The translations under genes and the position numbers were made by a program. Positions 49,792 to 59,324 of a stretch of DNA of 64,000 nt are shown piece after piece. The first letter of the stretch is position 1. The number at the start of each line of letters is the position of its first letter. This DNA comes from Pseudaeromonas sp963677375 (GTDB lineage Bacteria > Pseudomonadota > Gammaproteobacteria > Enterobacterales > Aeromonadaceae), in NCBI GenBank assembly GCA_963677375.2, contig CAXXIF010000011.1, forward strand, positions 139,304 through 203,303. Reading direction: 5' to 3'. A model generated the notes under the pieces. The model was not told the DNA's origin and made no database searches. It saw only the letters and a program-made list of their open reading frames with translations.

Positions 49792-50841
49792 TCATGAGGC
49801 GGGGGTGGGAAGCGGTTGAACCAGGTAGCGAACCGGGATTTCCCAGATCACCTGGCGGATGTCGGTGCTCGCCAGCGGGTTATCCGCCAGCCAGGTGCGC
49901 ATCGGCAGGAATGGTCCCTTGCCGGCTTCGGCATAGTTGACCAGGTCCTGACCACTGGCCTGTTTAATGGCCCCGGCGAAGTTCCAGGACTCGTTGGCGC
50001 TATAACTGGTACCGACCAGCAGACGGCTGATGGCAGGCGTCTCGGCCAGCAGATCGTCCCCGCCGCCGTTATCCAAGGTGACCGGGGTGACCAGCAGATC
50101 GGCCTCCGGTCCCCAGTCCTCGAAATGAGGTGCCAGCGGAATGTAGTTGAGCAGGTCACCGCGATAGAGTTTGGCCTCTCCCGATTTGGTGCTGAAACGG
50201 TGGCTATCCCCCTGCCCGCCCAACTGCTGCGCCGCCCACAGGGCAACCTGACTCGCGCCGAATGGGGTCCAGTGGGTATCCGTCTTCAAAAACACATCCT
50301 GCTGCTTGGCGGCACGCCACAGCAGCGGACGCAGATCGGTGACGCGAACCCCCCGCTGGGCCAGTCCGCTCAACGCCTGTTCATACAACCGGGCCTGCAG
50401 TTGCGCATTCTCCTGTCCGAGCTGGTCGCTGTAGATCTCGCTCTTGGCAGGCAGCAGCACCGGCAGCAGCTGGATCTGAGCCTTGGAAAACTGGCGGGCC
50501 ACCGAGGCTATCTCGTCCAGAGAGGCCTGCAGATGGGCCGCCTCAGCAGCCGACCAGACAAACTCCTCCTTGCTGAACAGCCAGCCCTGCTTGCCGACAA
50601 CGACCCCCGTACGCCCTTCGTTGAACACCCGATAGTCGAAGGCCGCCCAGGCATTGGTGGCCCAATCCTTCATCACGAACTTCTCGTCGTACAGCGCCTC
50701 AATCTGCCGGGCATTGCGGCCATTGATCCAGGCGCGGCCGCTATCGGCGGGCCAACTGAGCTCACGCCAGGAGAGCAGGGCCAGCGGTACCATCAGCACC
50801 AACCAAAGGCCCCCATTGATGTAGCGGATCTGCTTTCTCAT
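49792..50841 (-). CDS. algJ: Alginate O-acetyltransferase AlgJ
   Basis: AlgJ is an inner-membrane-anchored SGNH acetyl-esterase-like protein that works with AlgI and AlgF. The 349-residue product has one N-terminal membrane anchor (GGLWLVLMVPLALLSWREL), the catalytic Asp-Thr-His motif LKTDTHWTPFGASQ (near residue 185), and the Ser motif LLVGTSYSAN (near 275). ATG at 50841 follows GAGGTG. It is 10 bases after algI. Confidence 0.94.
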   Translation of the reverse strand: MRKQIRYINGGLWLVLMVPLALLSWRELSWPADSGRAWINGRNARQIEALYDEKFVMKDWATNAWAAFDYRVFNEGRTGVVVGKQGWLFSKEEFVWSAAEAAHLQASLDEIASVARQFSKAQIQLLPVLLPAKSEIYSDQLGQENAQLQARLYEQALSGLAQRGVRVTDLRPLLWRAAKQQDVFLKTDTHWTPFGASQVALWAAQQLGGQGDSHRFSTKSGEAKLYRGDLLNYIPLAPHFEDWGPEADLLVTPVTLDNGGGDDLLAETPAISRLLVGTSYSANESWNFAGAIKQASGQDLVNYAEAGKGPFLPMRTWLADNPLASTDIRQVIWEIPVRYLVQPLPTPAS

Positions 50842-50851
50842 GGTCAGCACC

Positions 50852-52264
50852 TCAAAATTGGAAGTAGAGGAAGGGGGAGTAGCTGGATGCCACCAGCTTC
50901 ACCAGCGCCAGGGCGAACAGCGGCACCTGCACCGCCAGCTGCAATGCCATGGCATGACGCAACACCGCCTGACGCAGCAGCGACGGAATCCGGTTGGGCA
51001 ACAGGCTCCACAGCACCACCACTATGCCGATAGCCAGCAACGCCAGTGACATCCGGCTGATGGAAAGACTCAGGTCCGGGCTCAGCACCAGGCTGGGCCA
51101 GGAGAACATGGCCTCGTACATCACGAAGGCTTCGCCCACGCTATGCGCCCGGAACAGCACCCAGCCCACCATCACCAGCAGCAGGGTGAACAGCCAGCTC
51201 AGGGGCTGGAAGTGGGCATGCTTGCCCCAGCCCAGCGCCCGTTCGATGGCGAGCCAAAGGCCATGCCAGCCCCCCCACAACACAAAGGTCCAGTTGGCTC
51301 CGTGCCACAGACCGCCGAGCAGCATGGTCAGCAACAGGTTGCGATAGGTCATCCAGGCACCACCCCGACTGCCCCCCAGCGGGATGTAGAGGTAGTCCCG
51401 CAGCCAGGTCGACAGGCTGATATGCCAGCGCCGCCAGAATTCAGTGATGCTCTGGCTGATGTAGGGGTGATTGAAGTTTTCGTTCAACCGGAAGCCAATC
51501 ATCATCCCCAAGCCAATCGCCATGTCGCTGTAACCGGAGAAGTCGAAGTAGAGCTGTATGGTGTAGGCCAAAGCACCGAGCCAGGAGTCGGCAAAGGTGG
51601 GATCGGCCAATCCGAACGCCGCATCGGCTATGGTGGCTACCGAATCGGCGATCACCACCTTCTTGATGAAGCCCTGCATGAAGCGGGCGACCCCGGTGGC
51701 AAACAGCTTGGGCGTGTGTTCGCGATAGGCAAATTGGGCCGCCAGATCGCGGAAACGGATCACAGGCCCGGCGATCAGGTGAGGATAGAGCGCCAGGAAG
51801 GCGGCGAAGTCATCCAGGCGGCGGGTAGCCGGTATCTCCTTGCGATAGACATCCACCAGATAGCTGATCGATTCAAAGACATAGAAGGAGATGCCGATGG
51901 GCAACAGCAGATGCAGCAACGGCAGGGGCTCACCGCCCAGGGAGGTGAGCAGGCCATTCAGCGAACCGATACCAAAATCGGCATATTTGAAGTAGCCCAG
52001 CACGGACAAATCGACGCAGATCCCCAGTGCCAGCCAGCGTTTGGCCTTCGGCGTGGCCAATGCCGACTCCAGCCGGATACCGATCCAGTAGTTCCACAGC
52101 GTCGCCGCGATGAACAGACCGAGAAAATCGACCCGCCACCAGGCGTAAAAAGCATAACTGCCCAGCAAGATCACCAGCGAACGGCCGCGGAACGGCGTCA
52201 GGTAATAGATCGCCAGAAACAGCGGTAAAAACACCAGCAGGAAAAATGTCGATGAAAAGACCAT
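50852..52264 (-). CDS. algI: Alginate O-acetyltransferase AlgI (MBOAT)
   Basis: AlgI is a multispanning MBOAT protein that passes an acetyl group across the inner membrane. The 470-residue protein begins MVFSSTFFLLVFLPLFLAIY and has the family signatures ITEFWRRWHISLSTWLRDYL and the catalytic His in GGLWHGANWTFVLWGGWHG. GGGAGGG precedes the ATG at 52264, right after the algG2 stop, so translation is probably coupled. Confidence 0.95.
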   Translation of the reverse strand: MVFSSTFFLLVFLPLFLAIYYLTPFRGRSLVILLGSYAFYAWWRVDFLGLFIAATLWNYWIGIRLESALATPKAKRWLALGICVDLSVLGYFKYADFGIGSLNGLLTSLGGEPLPLLHLLLPIGISFYVFESISYLVDVYRKEIPATRRLDDFAAFLALYPHLIAGPVIRFRDLAAQFAYREHTPKLFATGVARFMQGFIKKVVIADSVATIADAAFGLADPTFADSWLGALAYTIQLYFDFSGYSDMAIGLGMMIGFRLNENFNHPYISQSITEFWRRWHISLSTWLRDYLYIPLGGSRGGAWMTYRNLLLTMLLGGLWHGANWTFVLWGGWHGLWLAIERALGWGKHAHFQPLSWLFTLLLVMVGWVLFRAHSVGEAFVMYEAMFSWPSLVLSPDLSLSISRMSLALLAIGIVVVLWSLLPNRIPSLLRQAVLRHAMALQLAVQVPLFALALVKLVASSYSPFLYFQF

Positions 52265-52265
52265 A

Positions 52266-53786
52266 TCAGTGCCCTCCCTGGGCGACCGCTGCGGACTGCA
52301 GCGAGACTTGAACCCCGTGCTGGCGCAGGGCGCGCAGTATCTGGGGTTGGTACTGAGCCAAGGCGCCATTCAATGACGGTTTGCTTGCCCGCAGCGTCGG
52401 CTCCTGAAACAGCAGGTCCTGCATGCGGAAGTATTCGGGTTGATCGACAAAGATGGCGCCACTCTGGTTCTGGCTGATGAGCCCGCCCTGGATCATGGCG
52501 GAGGCCCGCTGCTCATAAGGGTCCAGCTTGGTATCCCGACCATCGTCCCGCAGATCCCGCAGATGGCCATAGATGCCATAACGGCCGTTATCCACCACCA
52601 GGTTGTCCAGCATGCGGACATCGCGGCTGTTGCGGAACCGGATGCCATGGTGCTGGTTTTGATAGACCTGATTGGCCCACAACAGGTTGTCATGGCTCTC
52701 GTACAGCACGATACCGTCGCCACCATTGCTGTAGCTGACGTTCTGGGCGACCACGTTATGGTTGCTCAAGCGGTCGAGCATGATTCCCGACTTGCGATTG
52801 TCATGAACCAGGTTGCGGAAGATGAAGCTGTCATCCACCTCCCGGGAGATGATGATGCCGTGACGAGTCTTGCTGCCCCACACCTGGTTTTCGGCGATGA
52901 TCAGCCGCTTGGAACGGTCATGGGGGTCGATGCCGTAGTAGATGTTGTTGGCGTACTCATTGCGGATGATCACCACATCATTGGCCTCGTAGCAGTAGAA
53001 GCCGTAGAAGAGATCCTCAAAACGGTTACCGATGAACCAGCCTTGGGGATGCTTGTCCCGAGGCACCCCTAACGGGGCAAACAGCTCGTCGGCCTCGGTA
53101 TAGCTGGAGAGGGTGACGCCATAGGCCTTGGAGCTGGATGCCCCCAGATGGGCAATGGTGGAACCATACATATAGGTACGGGAATCACTCCAGGCGGTAT
53201 AGAAGGGGCGAATATGGCTCTTGTCGCCGGTATAGAGTGCCGGGCCATGGCTCTGTTCACGCCAGCCCAACAGCTCGCCATGCAGCAGATAGAAGTGACC
53301 GGCATTGATCAGGAAGGAGCCTCGATCTTCGGAGAGCAACAGACTCTCCCCCCGTTCGACCAGCAGCGCCGCGTGCAGACCTATGGCCATCGGCAACCGC
53401 GCCAGATAACGGTGGGGCCCCAGTTTGACCACAGAAGCGGGAAGCGCCTTGGCCAGCTGGGGCAGGGTCACCAATCCATTGCGCAGCATGATGATGCGCG
53501 GGAACTGCCCCTGCCGCCGGGACCATTCGATGATGCGCCCGGAGCTGAAAAACTTGCGCGTCTCGACCTTGCCGATGAGCCGTTCCTCGCTGATCTGGCC
53601 CGGTTTATCGTGCCACTGGGCCAGTTGCTGGCGGATGGCGCTCTCGGTATAGCCCGACAAGTCGGGCAATTTCGGCTCCAGGTTCGCGCTGACAGGCGTG
53701 GCAATCTGTAACTGGTAGTTCACCACGGATTGCGCACCCGCCCAGCCGGGGAACCCGAATATGAGGATCAGCAACAGGCTTCGCAT
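52266..53786 (-). CDS. algG: Mannuronan C5-epimerase, second copy
   Basis: AlgG converts D-mannuronate to L-guluronate in the polymer within the periplasm. This 506-residue copy has a signal peptide (ending GAQS), a parallel beta-helix of CASH-type repeats, and the catalytic motif YYGIDPHD (residues 283-290), followed by HGIIISREVDDSFIFRN, which retains the His and Arg known to be needed for catalysis. It is clearly paralogous to the copy just upstream: core helix residues are mostly identical, while N- and C-terminal parts differ. GAGGAG precedes its ATG. Confidence 0.92.
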   Translation of the reverse strand: MRSLLLILIFGFPGWAGAQSVVNYQLQIATPVSANLEPKLPDLSGYTESAIRQQLAQWHDKPGQISEERLIGKVETRKFFSSGRIIEWSRRQGQFPRIIMLRNGLVTLPQLAKALPASVVKLGPHRYLARLPMAIGLHAALLVERGESLLLSEDRGSFLINAGHFYLLHGELLGWREQSHGPALYTGDKSHIRPFYTAWSDSRTYMYGSTIAHLGASSSKAYGVTLSSYTEADELFAPLGVPRDKHPQGWFIGNRFEDLFYGFYCYEANDVVIIRNEYANNIYYGIDPHDRSKRLIIAENQVWGSKTRHGIIISREVDDSFIFRNLVHDNRKSGIMLDRLSNHNVVAQNVSYSNGGDGIVLYESHDNLLWANQVYQNQHHGIRFRNSRDVRMLDNLVVDNGRYGIYGHLRDLRDDGRDTKLDPYEQRASAMIQGGLISQNQSGAIFVDQPEYFRMQDLLFQEPTLRASKPSLNGALAQYQPQILRALRQHGVQVSLQSAAVAQGGH

Positions 53787-53796
53787 GGTCGTCTCC

Positions 53797-55311
53797 TCAC
53801 GGTAGGGCCGCTGGGGCCTGGGTTAACTGCACCTGGGCATTGCTCTGTTGCAGCGCCAGCAGGATCTCGGCAGCCTGGGAGCGCAGATCACCGCGCAAGG
53901 GCATGGTGCCGCCATTCTCTTCCAGCCTCAGGTTGCTCAGCTGCAGTCGCTCTGTGTCATCGACAAACACGGCACCGCTCTTGTTCAGGCCGATCAACCC
54001 CCCCCGTAACTGGGCTGAGGAGCGAGCCTCGTAAGGGTCGAGCTTGAAGTCCCGGTAGGTCTGGTAGGAGAGATCCTTGATATGGCCATAGACGCCATAG
54101 CGGCCATTCTTCAGGATCAGGTTGTCCACCATGCGGATGTCCCGGCTGTTGCGGAAGCGGATGCCATGATGGGCATTTTCAAACACCTGGTTGGCATACA
54201 GCAGGTTGTTGTGGCTTTCATACATGGCGATGCCATCGCTGCCGTTGCCATAGGTGACGTTGTAGGCCACCAGGTTCCGGTTGCTCAGGCGGTCGAGCAT
54301 GATGCCGGAGAGGTGGTTGTTGAAGCTGACGTTGCGGAAGATGAAGCTGTCATCCACCTCCCGGGAGCCTATGATGCCGTGCCGGACCTTGGTCCCCCAG
54401 ACCCGGTTTTCGGCGATGATGAGACGCCGGGATCTGTCATGGGGATCGATGCCGTAGTAGTAGTTGTCCACGTAGCGATTGCGCAAAATCACCACATCGT
54501 CGGCTTCGTAGGAGTAGAACCCGTAGAACATGTCATAGACATGATTCTCCACCAGCCAGCCGGTGGGGCGCTTCGCCAGGTTCATCCCCTTGGGGGCATA
54601 GACCTCGTCATCCTTACTGAAGGCAGATAAAGAGAAGCCATAAGCCTTGGAGGTGGCCGATCCCAGATGGGCGATCTCGCTGCCGAACATATAGGTCTCG
54701 GAGCCACTCCAAGCGGTATAGAAGGGGCGGAACTTGTGCTTGTCACCGCTGAACAGTGCCGGCTGGTTTCCCTCTTCCCGCCAACCCAGCAGACCACTCC
54801 GCAATACAAAACAGTTCCCGGCATTGACCAGAAAGGCCCCGCGCTCCTCGATCATGCGCAGGGTTTCCCCGGGGCCAATCAACAGAGCCCCATCGGCGGC
54901 AATGATCAGGGGCAGACGCAGGTGATAGCTGTGATCCGGCTGACGCTGAATATCCTGCGGAAAGGCAGCGGCCAGATCCGACAAGCGCATCAGGCCGCCG
55001 CGAACAAACAACACCCGGGGGAAACGGCCCTGCCGTTCGCCCCACATGCTCAGACGCCCCCCCAGAAAGAACTTGCGGGTCTCGACGCTGGTACTCATCC
55101 GCTCTTCATTGGCGTGACCCTGACGGGTCAGCCAGGGGGCCAGCTTGTGCTGGATGGCGGCCTCGGTATACCCGGAAATATCCGGCACCGTCACAGGTTC
55201 ACTATGTCCTTCGGTTCCCACGCTGATCTGATAGGGGAGCTCGGTGGCGGAAACGCTGCCCAGCAGCGCCAGCGCACTGATAAATCCTGTCCATATTCTG
55301 GTGAATGTCAT
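53797..55311 (-). CDS. algG: Mannuronan C5-epimerase, first copy
   Basis: The 504-residue protein has a signal peptide (MTFTRIWTGFISALALLGSV, cleaved near SATE) and the AlgG beta-helix with YYGIDPHD at 285-292 and HGIIGSREVDDSFIFRN from 311. All active-site signatures match Pseudomonas AlgG. It occupies the usual algG place after algE. AGGAG precedes the ATG. The adjacent second copy makes this a tandem duplication, and both look catalytically competent. Confidence 0.93.
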   Translation of the reverse strand: MTFTRIWTGFISALALLGSVSATELPYQISVGTEGHSEPVTVPDISGYTEAAIQHKLAPWLTRQGHANEERMSTSVETRKFFLGGRLSMWGERQGRFPRVLFVRGGLMRLSDLAAAFPQDIQRQPDHSYHLRLPLIIAADGALLIGPGETLRMIEERGAFLVNAGNCFVLRSGLLGWREEGNQPALFSGDKHKFRPFYTAWSGSETYMFGSEIAHLGSATSKAYGFSLSAFSKDDEVYAPKGMNLAKRPTGWLVENHVYDMFYGFYSYEADDVVILRNRYVDNYYYGIDPHDRSRRLIIAENRVWGTKVRHGIIGSREVDDSFIFRNVSFNNHLSGIMLDRLSNRNLVAYNVTYGNGSDGIAMYESHNNLLYANQVFENAHHGIRFRNSRDIRMVDNLILKNGRYGVYGHIKDLSYQTYRDFKLDPYEARSSAQLRGGLIGLNKSGAVFVDDTERLQLSNLRLEENGGTMPLRGDLRSQAAEILLALQQSNAQVQLTQAPAALP

Positions 55312-55326
55312 CCCTGGACTCCTGCG

Positions 55327-56676
55327 CTAAAAGTTGAGCATCACATCCAGCACCCAGCGCTGATCCCAGCCGCTGTGCTCGATGAAGGCACTACCACTGT
55401 CAAATCCGGACCCGCGCAGACGTAAACGGCCCTCTTGCGGGTTATCCAGCACGGAATGGAAATACCAGGACGCCACCAGATCGACCCCCTGTCCCAGATT
55501 GGAACTGCCACCGGCCTCTACCGGCAGGGCACGACCGGCGCTGTAGACCGGCAAACTGGTGTCATTGCGTTGATACCAGGACCAGGCCATCCCCATCTCC
55601 ACATCCGTCAGCGGTTCCATGGCCGAGAACAGCGACCACTGCTGCAGGTTGCCAAGGTCGGCCCGTAACACATCGTTAAACCGGCTCAGGTACTGGCGAT
55701 TGCCGAGGAAGTGCTGACGATTGCTGTTCAATCCGGTCTGCACAAACATATTCGAGCTATCCGCATCCGCCCCGCCGCTGCCATAGGCATATTGCAGCCC
55801 CACCGCCAGACGTTGCGGCAGCTTGAAGTCGTAGCGCACGCCACTGTCCAGGGACCAGGCCTGAATGTCATAGGAGCGGGAGCCACTCCCCGAGGTGGGT
55901 AGAAAATCGGACTGCCCCTGCAGCCAGGTCCACTCGAAGTGGTACGCCAACGGCTGGTTCTCCTGGCGGCGAACAAACCATTCGGAGGCAGTCCCCAGCC
56001 CCAGCCAGAGCCAGTCACCATTGACCCCTTGCGGATCACCGGTACTGAAATCCGAGGCCTGCTGCCCATTCTGGGTGGCATACATGAAACGTCCGGTCAG
56101 CACCTGATAGGGGCGCCAGTCTTGACTCACCTCGCCGAACAAGCGCAGTTTGTTGTCGTCATAGGCATCCAGCTGGTTGTTACCGCTGCGATAGGTATCG
56201 AAGCGTTCCCCAACGCTCACCATGGCGTGGGTAGTGGTGGTGTCCAGACGCCAGCTCAAAGACTCGATATCGCCATCCCACCAGTTGCCATCCTCACTCT
56301 GCTGGCGCTGCAAACCGACGGTCATCGACTCGCCCGGAAAGGGGGTCAGGCCGAGGGGTTGATAACGCCACCACAGCTGGCGCAACGCCAGATAGCGGTC
56401 CGTCTGGCTGCTGGCCGTCCGCCCCACCTCTTCATCCCGCAGATCCAACTCCTTGTCGGAGAGGAAGCCCCGAACGTCCATGTGGGCACTCTGTTGCTCG
56501 GTCAGCTGACCATCCCAACGCAGTTGCCCCTCCAGGTAATAGGCATCACGCCCCGAACCCGGATGGGTATCATCACTCTGCAGTGAATCGGCACTCAGCC
56601 GTAATATGGGTTGCCACTGGGCCTGGGCCATTCCGGCCCAGACTGCGACACTCAGGGCTAACAGACGTAGTTTCAT
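55327..56676 (-). CDS. algE: Outer-membrane alginate exporter AlgE
   Basis: AlgE is the 18-stranded beta-barrel through which alginate leaves the cell. The 449-residue protein has a signal peptide (MKLRLLALSVAVWAGMAQAQ), alternating amphipathic strands with many Arg, Asp and aromatic residues, and ends in a C-terminal Phe (WVLDVMLNF), typical of Bam-assembled barrels. The motif GRDAYYLEGQLRWDG resembles the Pseudomonas protein. Its start overlaps the algK stop by 4 bases; AlgK is its lipoprotein partner. Confidence 0.92.
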   Translation of the reverse strand: MKLRLLALSVAVWAGMAQAQWQPILRLSADSLQSDDTHPGSGRDAYYLEGQLRWDGQLTEQQSAHMDVRGFLSDKELDLRDEEVGRTASSQTDRYLALRQLWWRYQPLGLTPFPGESMTVGLQRQQSEDGNWWDGDIESLSWRLDTTTTHAMVSVGERFDTYRSGNNQLDAYDDNKLRLFGEVSQDWRPYQVLTGRFMYATQNGQQASDFSTGDPQGVNGDWLWLGLGTASEWFVRRQENQPLAYHFEWTWLQGQSDFLPTSGSGSRSYDIQAWSLDSGVRYDFKLPQRLAVGLQYAYGSGGADADSSNMFVQTGLNSNRQHFLGNRQYLSRFNDVLRADLGNLQQWSLFSAMEPLTDVEMGMAWSWYQRNDTSLPVYSAGRALPVEAGGSSNLGQGVDLVASWYFHSVLDNPQEGRLRLRGSGFDSGSAFIEHSGWDQRWVLDVMLNF

Positions 56677-58082
56677 CCTTGCTCCTCATCCCGACGGACG
56701 GTATCGCTGCTGGTTTGTGGGCCAGCCAGCTCGACTGTGATTCCGGTGTCCCGGCTCCGCAGCTCCTGCCGCAAGAGTTGGTCGGCCTGCGCCTGTTGTG
56801 ACGGGCTCAAGGCCAGGGACTGCTTCAATCGGGTCAACTTATTGGAATCAGAACGCGTCAGCGCCAGTTCGCTGAAGACATAGGCATAGACGGGGTTGCG
56901 AATCACACCCTCGCCCTCGCCAAACAACTCGGCCAGGTAGGCATCAGCCTTGCGGTGCCCTCCCCGTGCCGCACTCACCATCAGGGCAACACCCCGCTGC
57001 ACATGGTCGGGGGTCGCCTCGCCGAGCTGGCCACTCAGATAGATCTGGGCCAGCCAGTAAGCGCCCTCCGGTGTGCTGGCACCCTGCTCCAGATAGGCTT
57101 TGGCTTTGGGAATATCAATCACCCGGCGTGGCGAGTTGAGGTACAAACGCCCGAGTTGGGAATAGGCCAGCAGATGACCGTCATGCGCCAGCTGCTGCAG
57201 CCGCTGCTCCATGGCCTGAGTCTCGGCCTCATCACCGGGCTGCCCCAGTTGCAGGTCGTAGACCCGCAATGCCACATCGGCATCCGTCATGGCCAGCTTG
57301 CCCAGCTCAATCGCCGCCGGGATCTGCGGACCATTGGGCTTTGAACTCACCAGGGAGTCCATCAGCTCACCGATGGACGGCGCCGCCAGATGCCCAGCCT
57401 CATAGGCTTGCTGCACCTGCTGCTGCCAATCCGCGAGGGTCTGACTGCCACCGTTGCGTAACGCCGCCAGTTTCCCGGCCAGACAATGCTGCAAGGGTTC
57501 TCCCTGACTGCCCGCACGGTCGCAGGCCAGTTGCAGCCGCGCATCCTGCAACGGCAGTTGCAGGACATGCAGTCTCAACTGGGCTTGCAACCAGAGATCC
57601 GCCTTCATAGGGTCCGTCAGATCCAGCGCGTCAAAGGCGGGGCGCAGCGTCTCGGCATTCAATTGGTCCGGGTGCAAGGCATACAGCCGGGCCTGCAGCG
57701 CAAACGCATCCCCCAGCTTCTGCTGACGAACCGCCAGCCGTTGCTCGGCTTCCCCGGTCCACTGCGGCATGCTGACCGAGGCGGGAACCAGCCACTGCAG
57801 GTAACGCCATTCGGCCAGTGAACTACCGCTGCGTTCCATCTCCTGCTGCAACCACGCCTTGACCTGCAACAAACCATCCGGATCGCCCTGTTTCGCCTGC
57901 CATTCGGCGCTGGCAAAACGAGCCTCCTGATAGCCCTGCGTCGCCATCTCGGTCAGCATGGCTTCCCCCTGCTGGGTCTGACCCTGTGCCAGTTGCTGAC
58001 GGGCCAGATCCACATCCATGACGCTGCAACCGGCCAAAATCCCGGCCAATAGTGCAATTGCTCTCCCTGCCTGCATGGACAT
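56673..58082 (-). CDS. algK: Alginate scaffold lipoprotein AlgK
   Basis: AlgK is an outer-membrane lipoprotein with TPR/Sel1-like helices that joins AlgE to the periplasmic complex. The 469-residue product has the lipobox ILAGCS (Cys about residue 19), then repeated helical pairs such as LLAYSQLGRLYLNSPRRVID, KAKAYLEQGA and EGAYWLAQIYLSGQLG, and a conserved end (PVYAYVFSELALTRSDSNKL). GGGAGAGA precedes the start. Confidence 0.93.
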   Translation of the reverse strand: MSMQAGRAIALLAGILAGCSVMDVDLARQQLAQGQTQQGEAMLTEMATQGYQEARFASAEWQAKQGDPDGLLQVKAWLQQEMERSGSSLAEWRYLQWLVPASVSMPQWTGEAEQRLAVRQQKLGDAFALQARLYALHPDQLNAETLRPAFDALDLTDPMKADLWLQAQLRLHVLQLPLQDARLQLACDRAGSQGEPLQHCLAGKLAALRNGGSQTLADWQQQVQQAYEAGHLAAPSIGELMDSLVSSKPNGPQIPAAIELGKLAMTDADVALRVYDLQLGQPGDEAETQAMEQRLQQLAHDGHLLAYSQLGRLYLNSPRRVIDIPKAKAYLEQGASTPEGAYWLAQIYLSGQLGEATPDHVQRGVALMVSAARGGHRKADAYLAELFGEGEGVIRNPVYAYVFSELALTRSDSNKLTRLKQSLALSPSQQAQADQLLRQELRSRDTGITVELAGPQTSSDTVRRDEEQG

Positions 58083-58094
58083 GATGTCTCTCCC

Positions 58095-59252
58095 TTATCG
58101 CGCCAGCCAGCTGGGCAGATGCAGATCGCCCAGAGCCACCTGAACCGGCTTGTGCAACCACTTCTCATCCAGCGTGTGCTGCGGACGAATGGTGGCAAGC
58201 AACGCGCCCACGACCGGGGCCGTGCCCGTGCCCAGGTCACCCACGACACTGACCTGCTCGATGACGCCGGTCATGCTCTTGGTCTGCCCCGGCAGGGTCA
58301 GGCTGACCTTGCCGCCGACCAGCACCTTGTTGCCATCGCCATAATCAAAACGAGCCTGGACGAAAGGTTTGCTGCCTTGCGGCACCAGCACGGCAACACC
58401 GGCCCCCTTGTCGGCAAATTGCCCCTCTTCCACCACTAGACTCTGCACCTGGCAGTCACAGGGACTGTTCACCATACTGCTCAGTTCCCCGCTCAGCAGG
58501 CTCTTCAGCTGGGTGGCATCCATCCCGGTCTTGGTGATCATGCTCGGCAGCAGATTGGCCAGTGACGAGGTGACATTGGCCAACGGCGCCCCCTTGCTCA
58601 ACCGATCACCGGGCTTGACCAGGTAGCTGACAGTGCCATCCCGGGACATCAGCACCGTTTGCTGGGGCTGGGTCACCATGGCGCTGCGGGCGACGGTGAC
58701 AAAATAGGTCTGATACAGTTGCGAGGCGATGTAACCGAAGGCACTCAGACCCACGGCCAGCGAGATCAGGCTCACCACTACGGCACGAATACGCTGCCAG
58801 CCGGAGAGACCCGCACTGGTCAGCGCCTTGCGGGGCTTGGTGAAATTTTCACGGTTCATGGTCGACAGTACGTCGGCCACCTGCGTGATTTCGCCACCGA
58901 GAAACTTGGTGATCAGTAAGCGCAGGGTCGAGATCTCATGACTACCGAGATCATGAAATTCGCAGCCGAAGCGCTGTTGACCGGTCATATAATTGGCAAC
59001 CTGAAACTGCACATTAAGTACAAATTCCACGGCATCGAAGTTGAACAGCAGACGGCCCTGATAACGCCCCTCCACCTTGAGTTGTCCCTTCACATCGACC
59101 ACGCTGAAACCGCTGGCCGACAGGTCATTCACCTCCAGGGCGAACTGGCCACCCTGGCCATCGCTGACGATGATTCGGGCCGGCATCCGCACCCGGGCAT
59201 GGCGCCGCTGCGCCTCGTTTTCATGAACCAGATTCAAATTGGGAGTCGCCAT
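58095..59252 (-). CDS. alg44: c-di-GMP-binding alginate co-polymerase Alg44
   Basis: Alg44 activates Alg8 on binding c-di-GMP. The N-terminal PilZ domain has the RxxxR region EAQRRHARVRMPARIIV (residues 13-29) and DLSASGFS (near 43), both required for c-di-GMP binding. A single membrane helix (about residues 157-177) leads to a periplasmic HlyD-like beta-barrel domain. The 385-residue length matches the family. Polymerisation is thus predicted to depend on c-di-GMP. Confidence 0.95.
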   Translation of the reverse strand: MATPNLNLVHENEAQRRHARVRMPARIIVSDGQGGQFALEVNDLSASGFSVVDVKGQLKVEGRYQGRLLFNFDAVEFVLNVQFQVANYMTGQQRFGCEFHDLGSHEISTLRLLITKFLGGEITQVADVLSTMNRENFTKPRKALTSAGLSGWQRIRAVVVSLISLAVGLSAFGYIASQLYQTYFVTVARSAMVTQPQQTVLMSRDGTVSYLVKPGDRLSKGAPLANVTSSLANLLPSMITKTGMDATQLKSLLSGELSSMVNSPCDCQVQSLVVEEGQFADKGAGVAVLVPQGSKPFVQARFDYGDGNKVLVGGKVSLTLPGQTKSMTGVIEQVSVVGDLGTGTAPVVGALLATIRPQHTLDEKWLHKPVQVALGDLHLPSWLAR

Positions 59253-59324
59253 TTGTTTGTCCTTCCTTAGTCGGGAATCATTCCTGTCCGAAGTACCGGC
59301 GGCTGATGGTTCAGCCGCCAGGCC

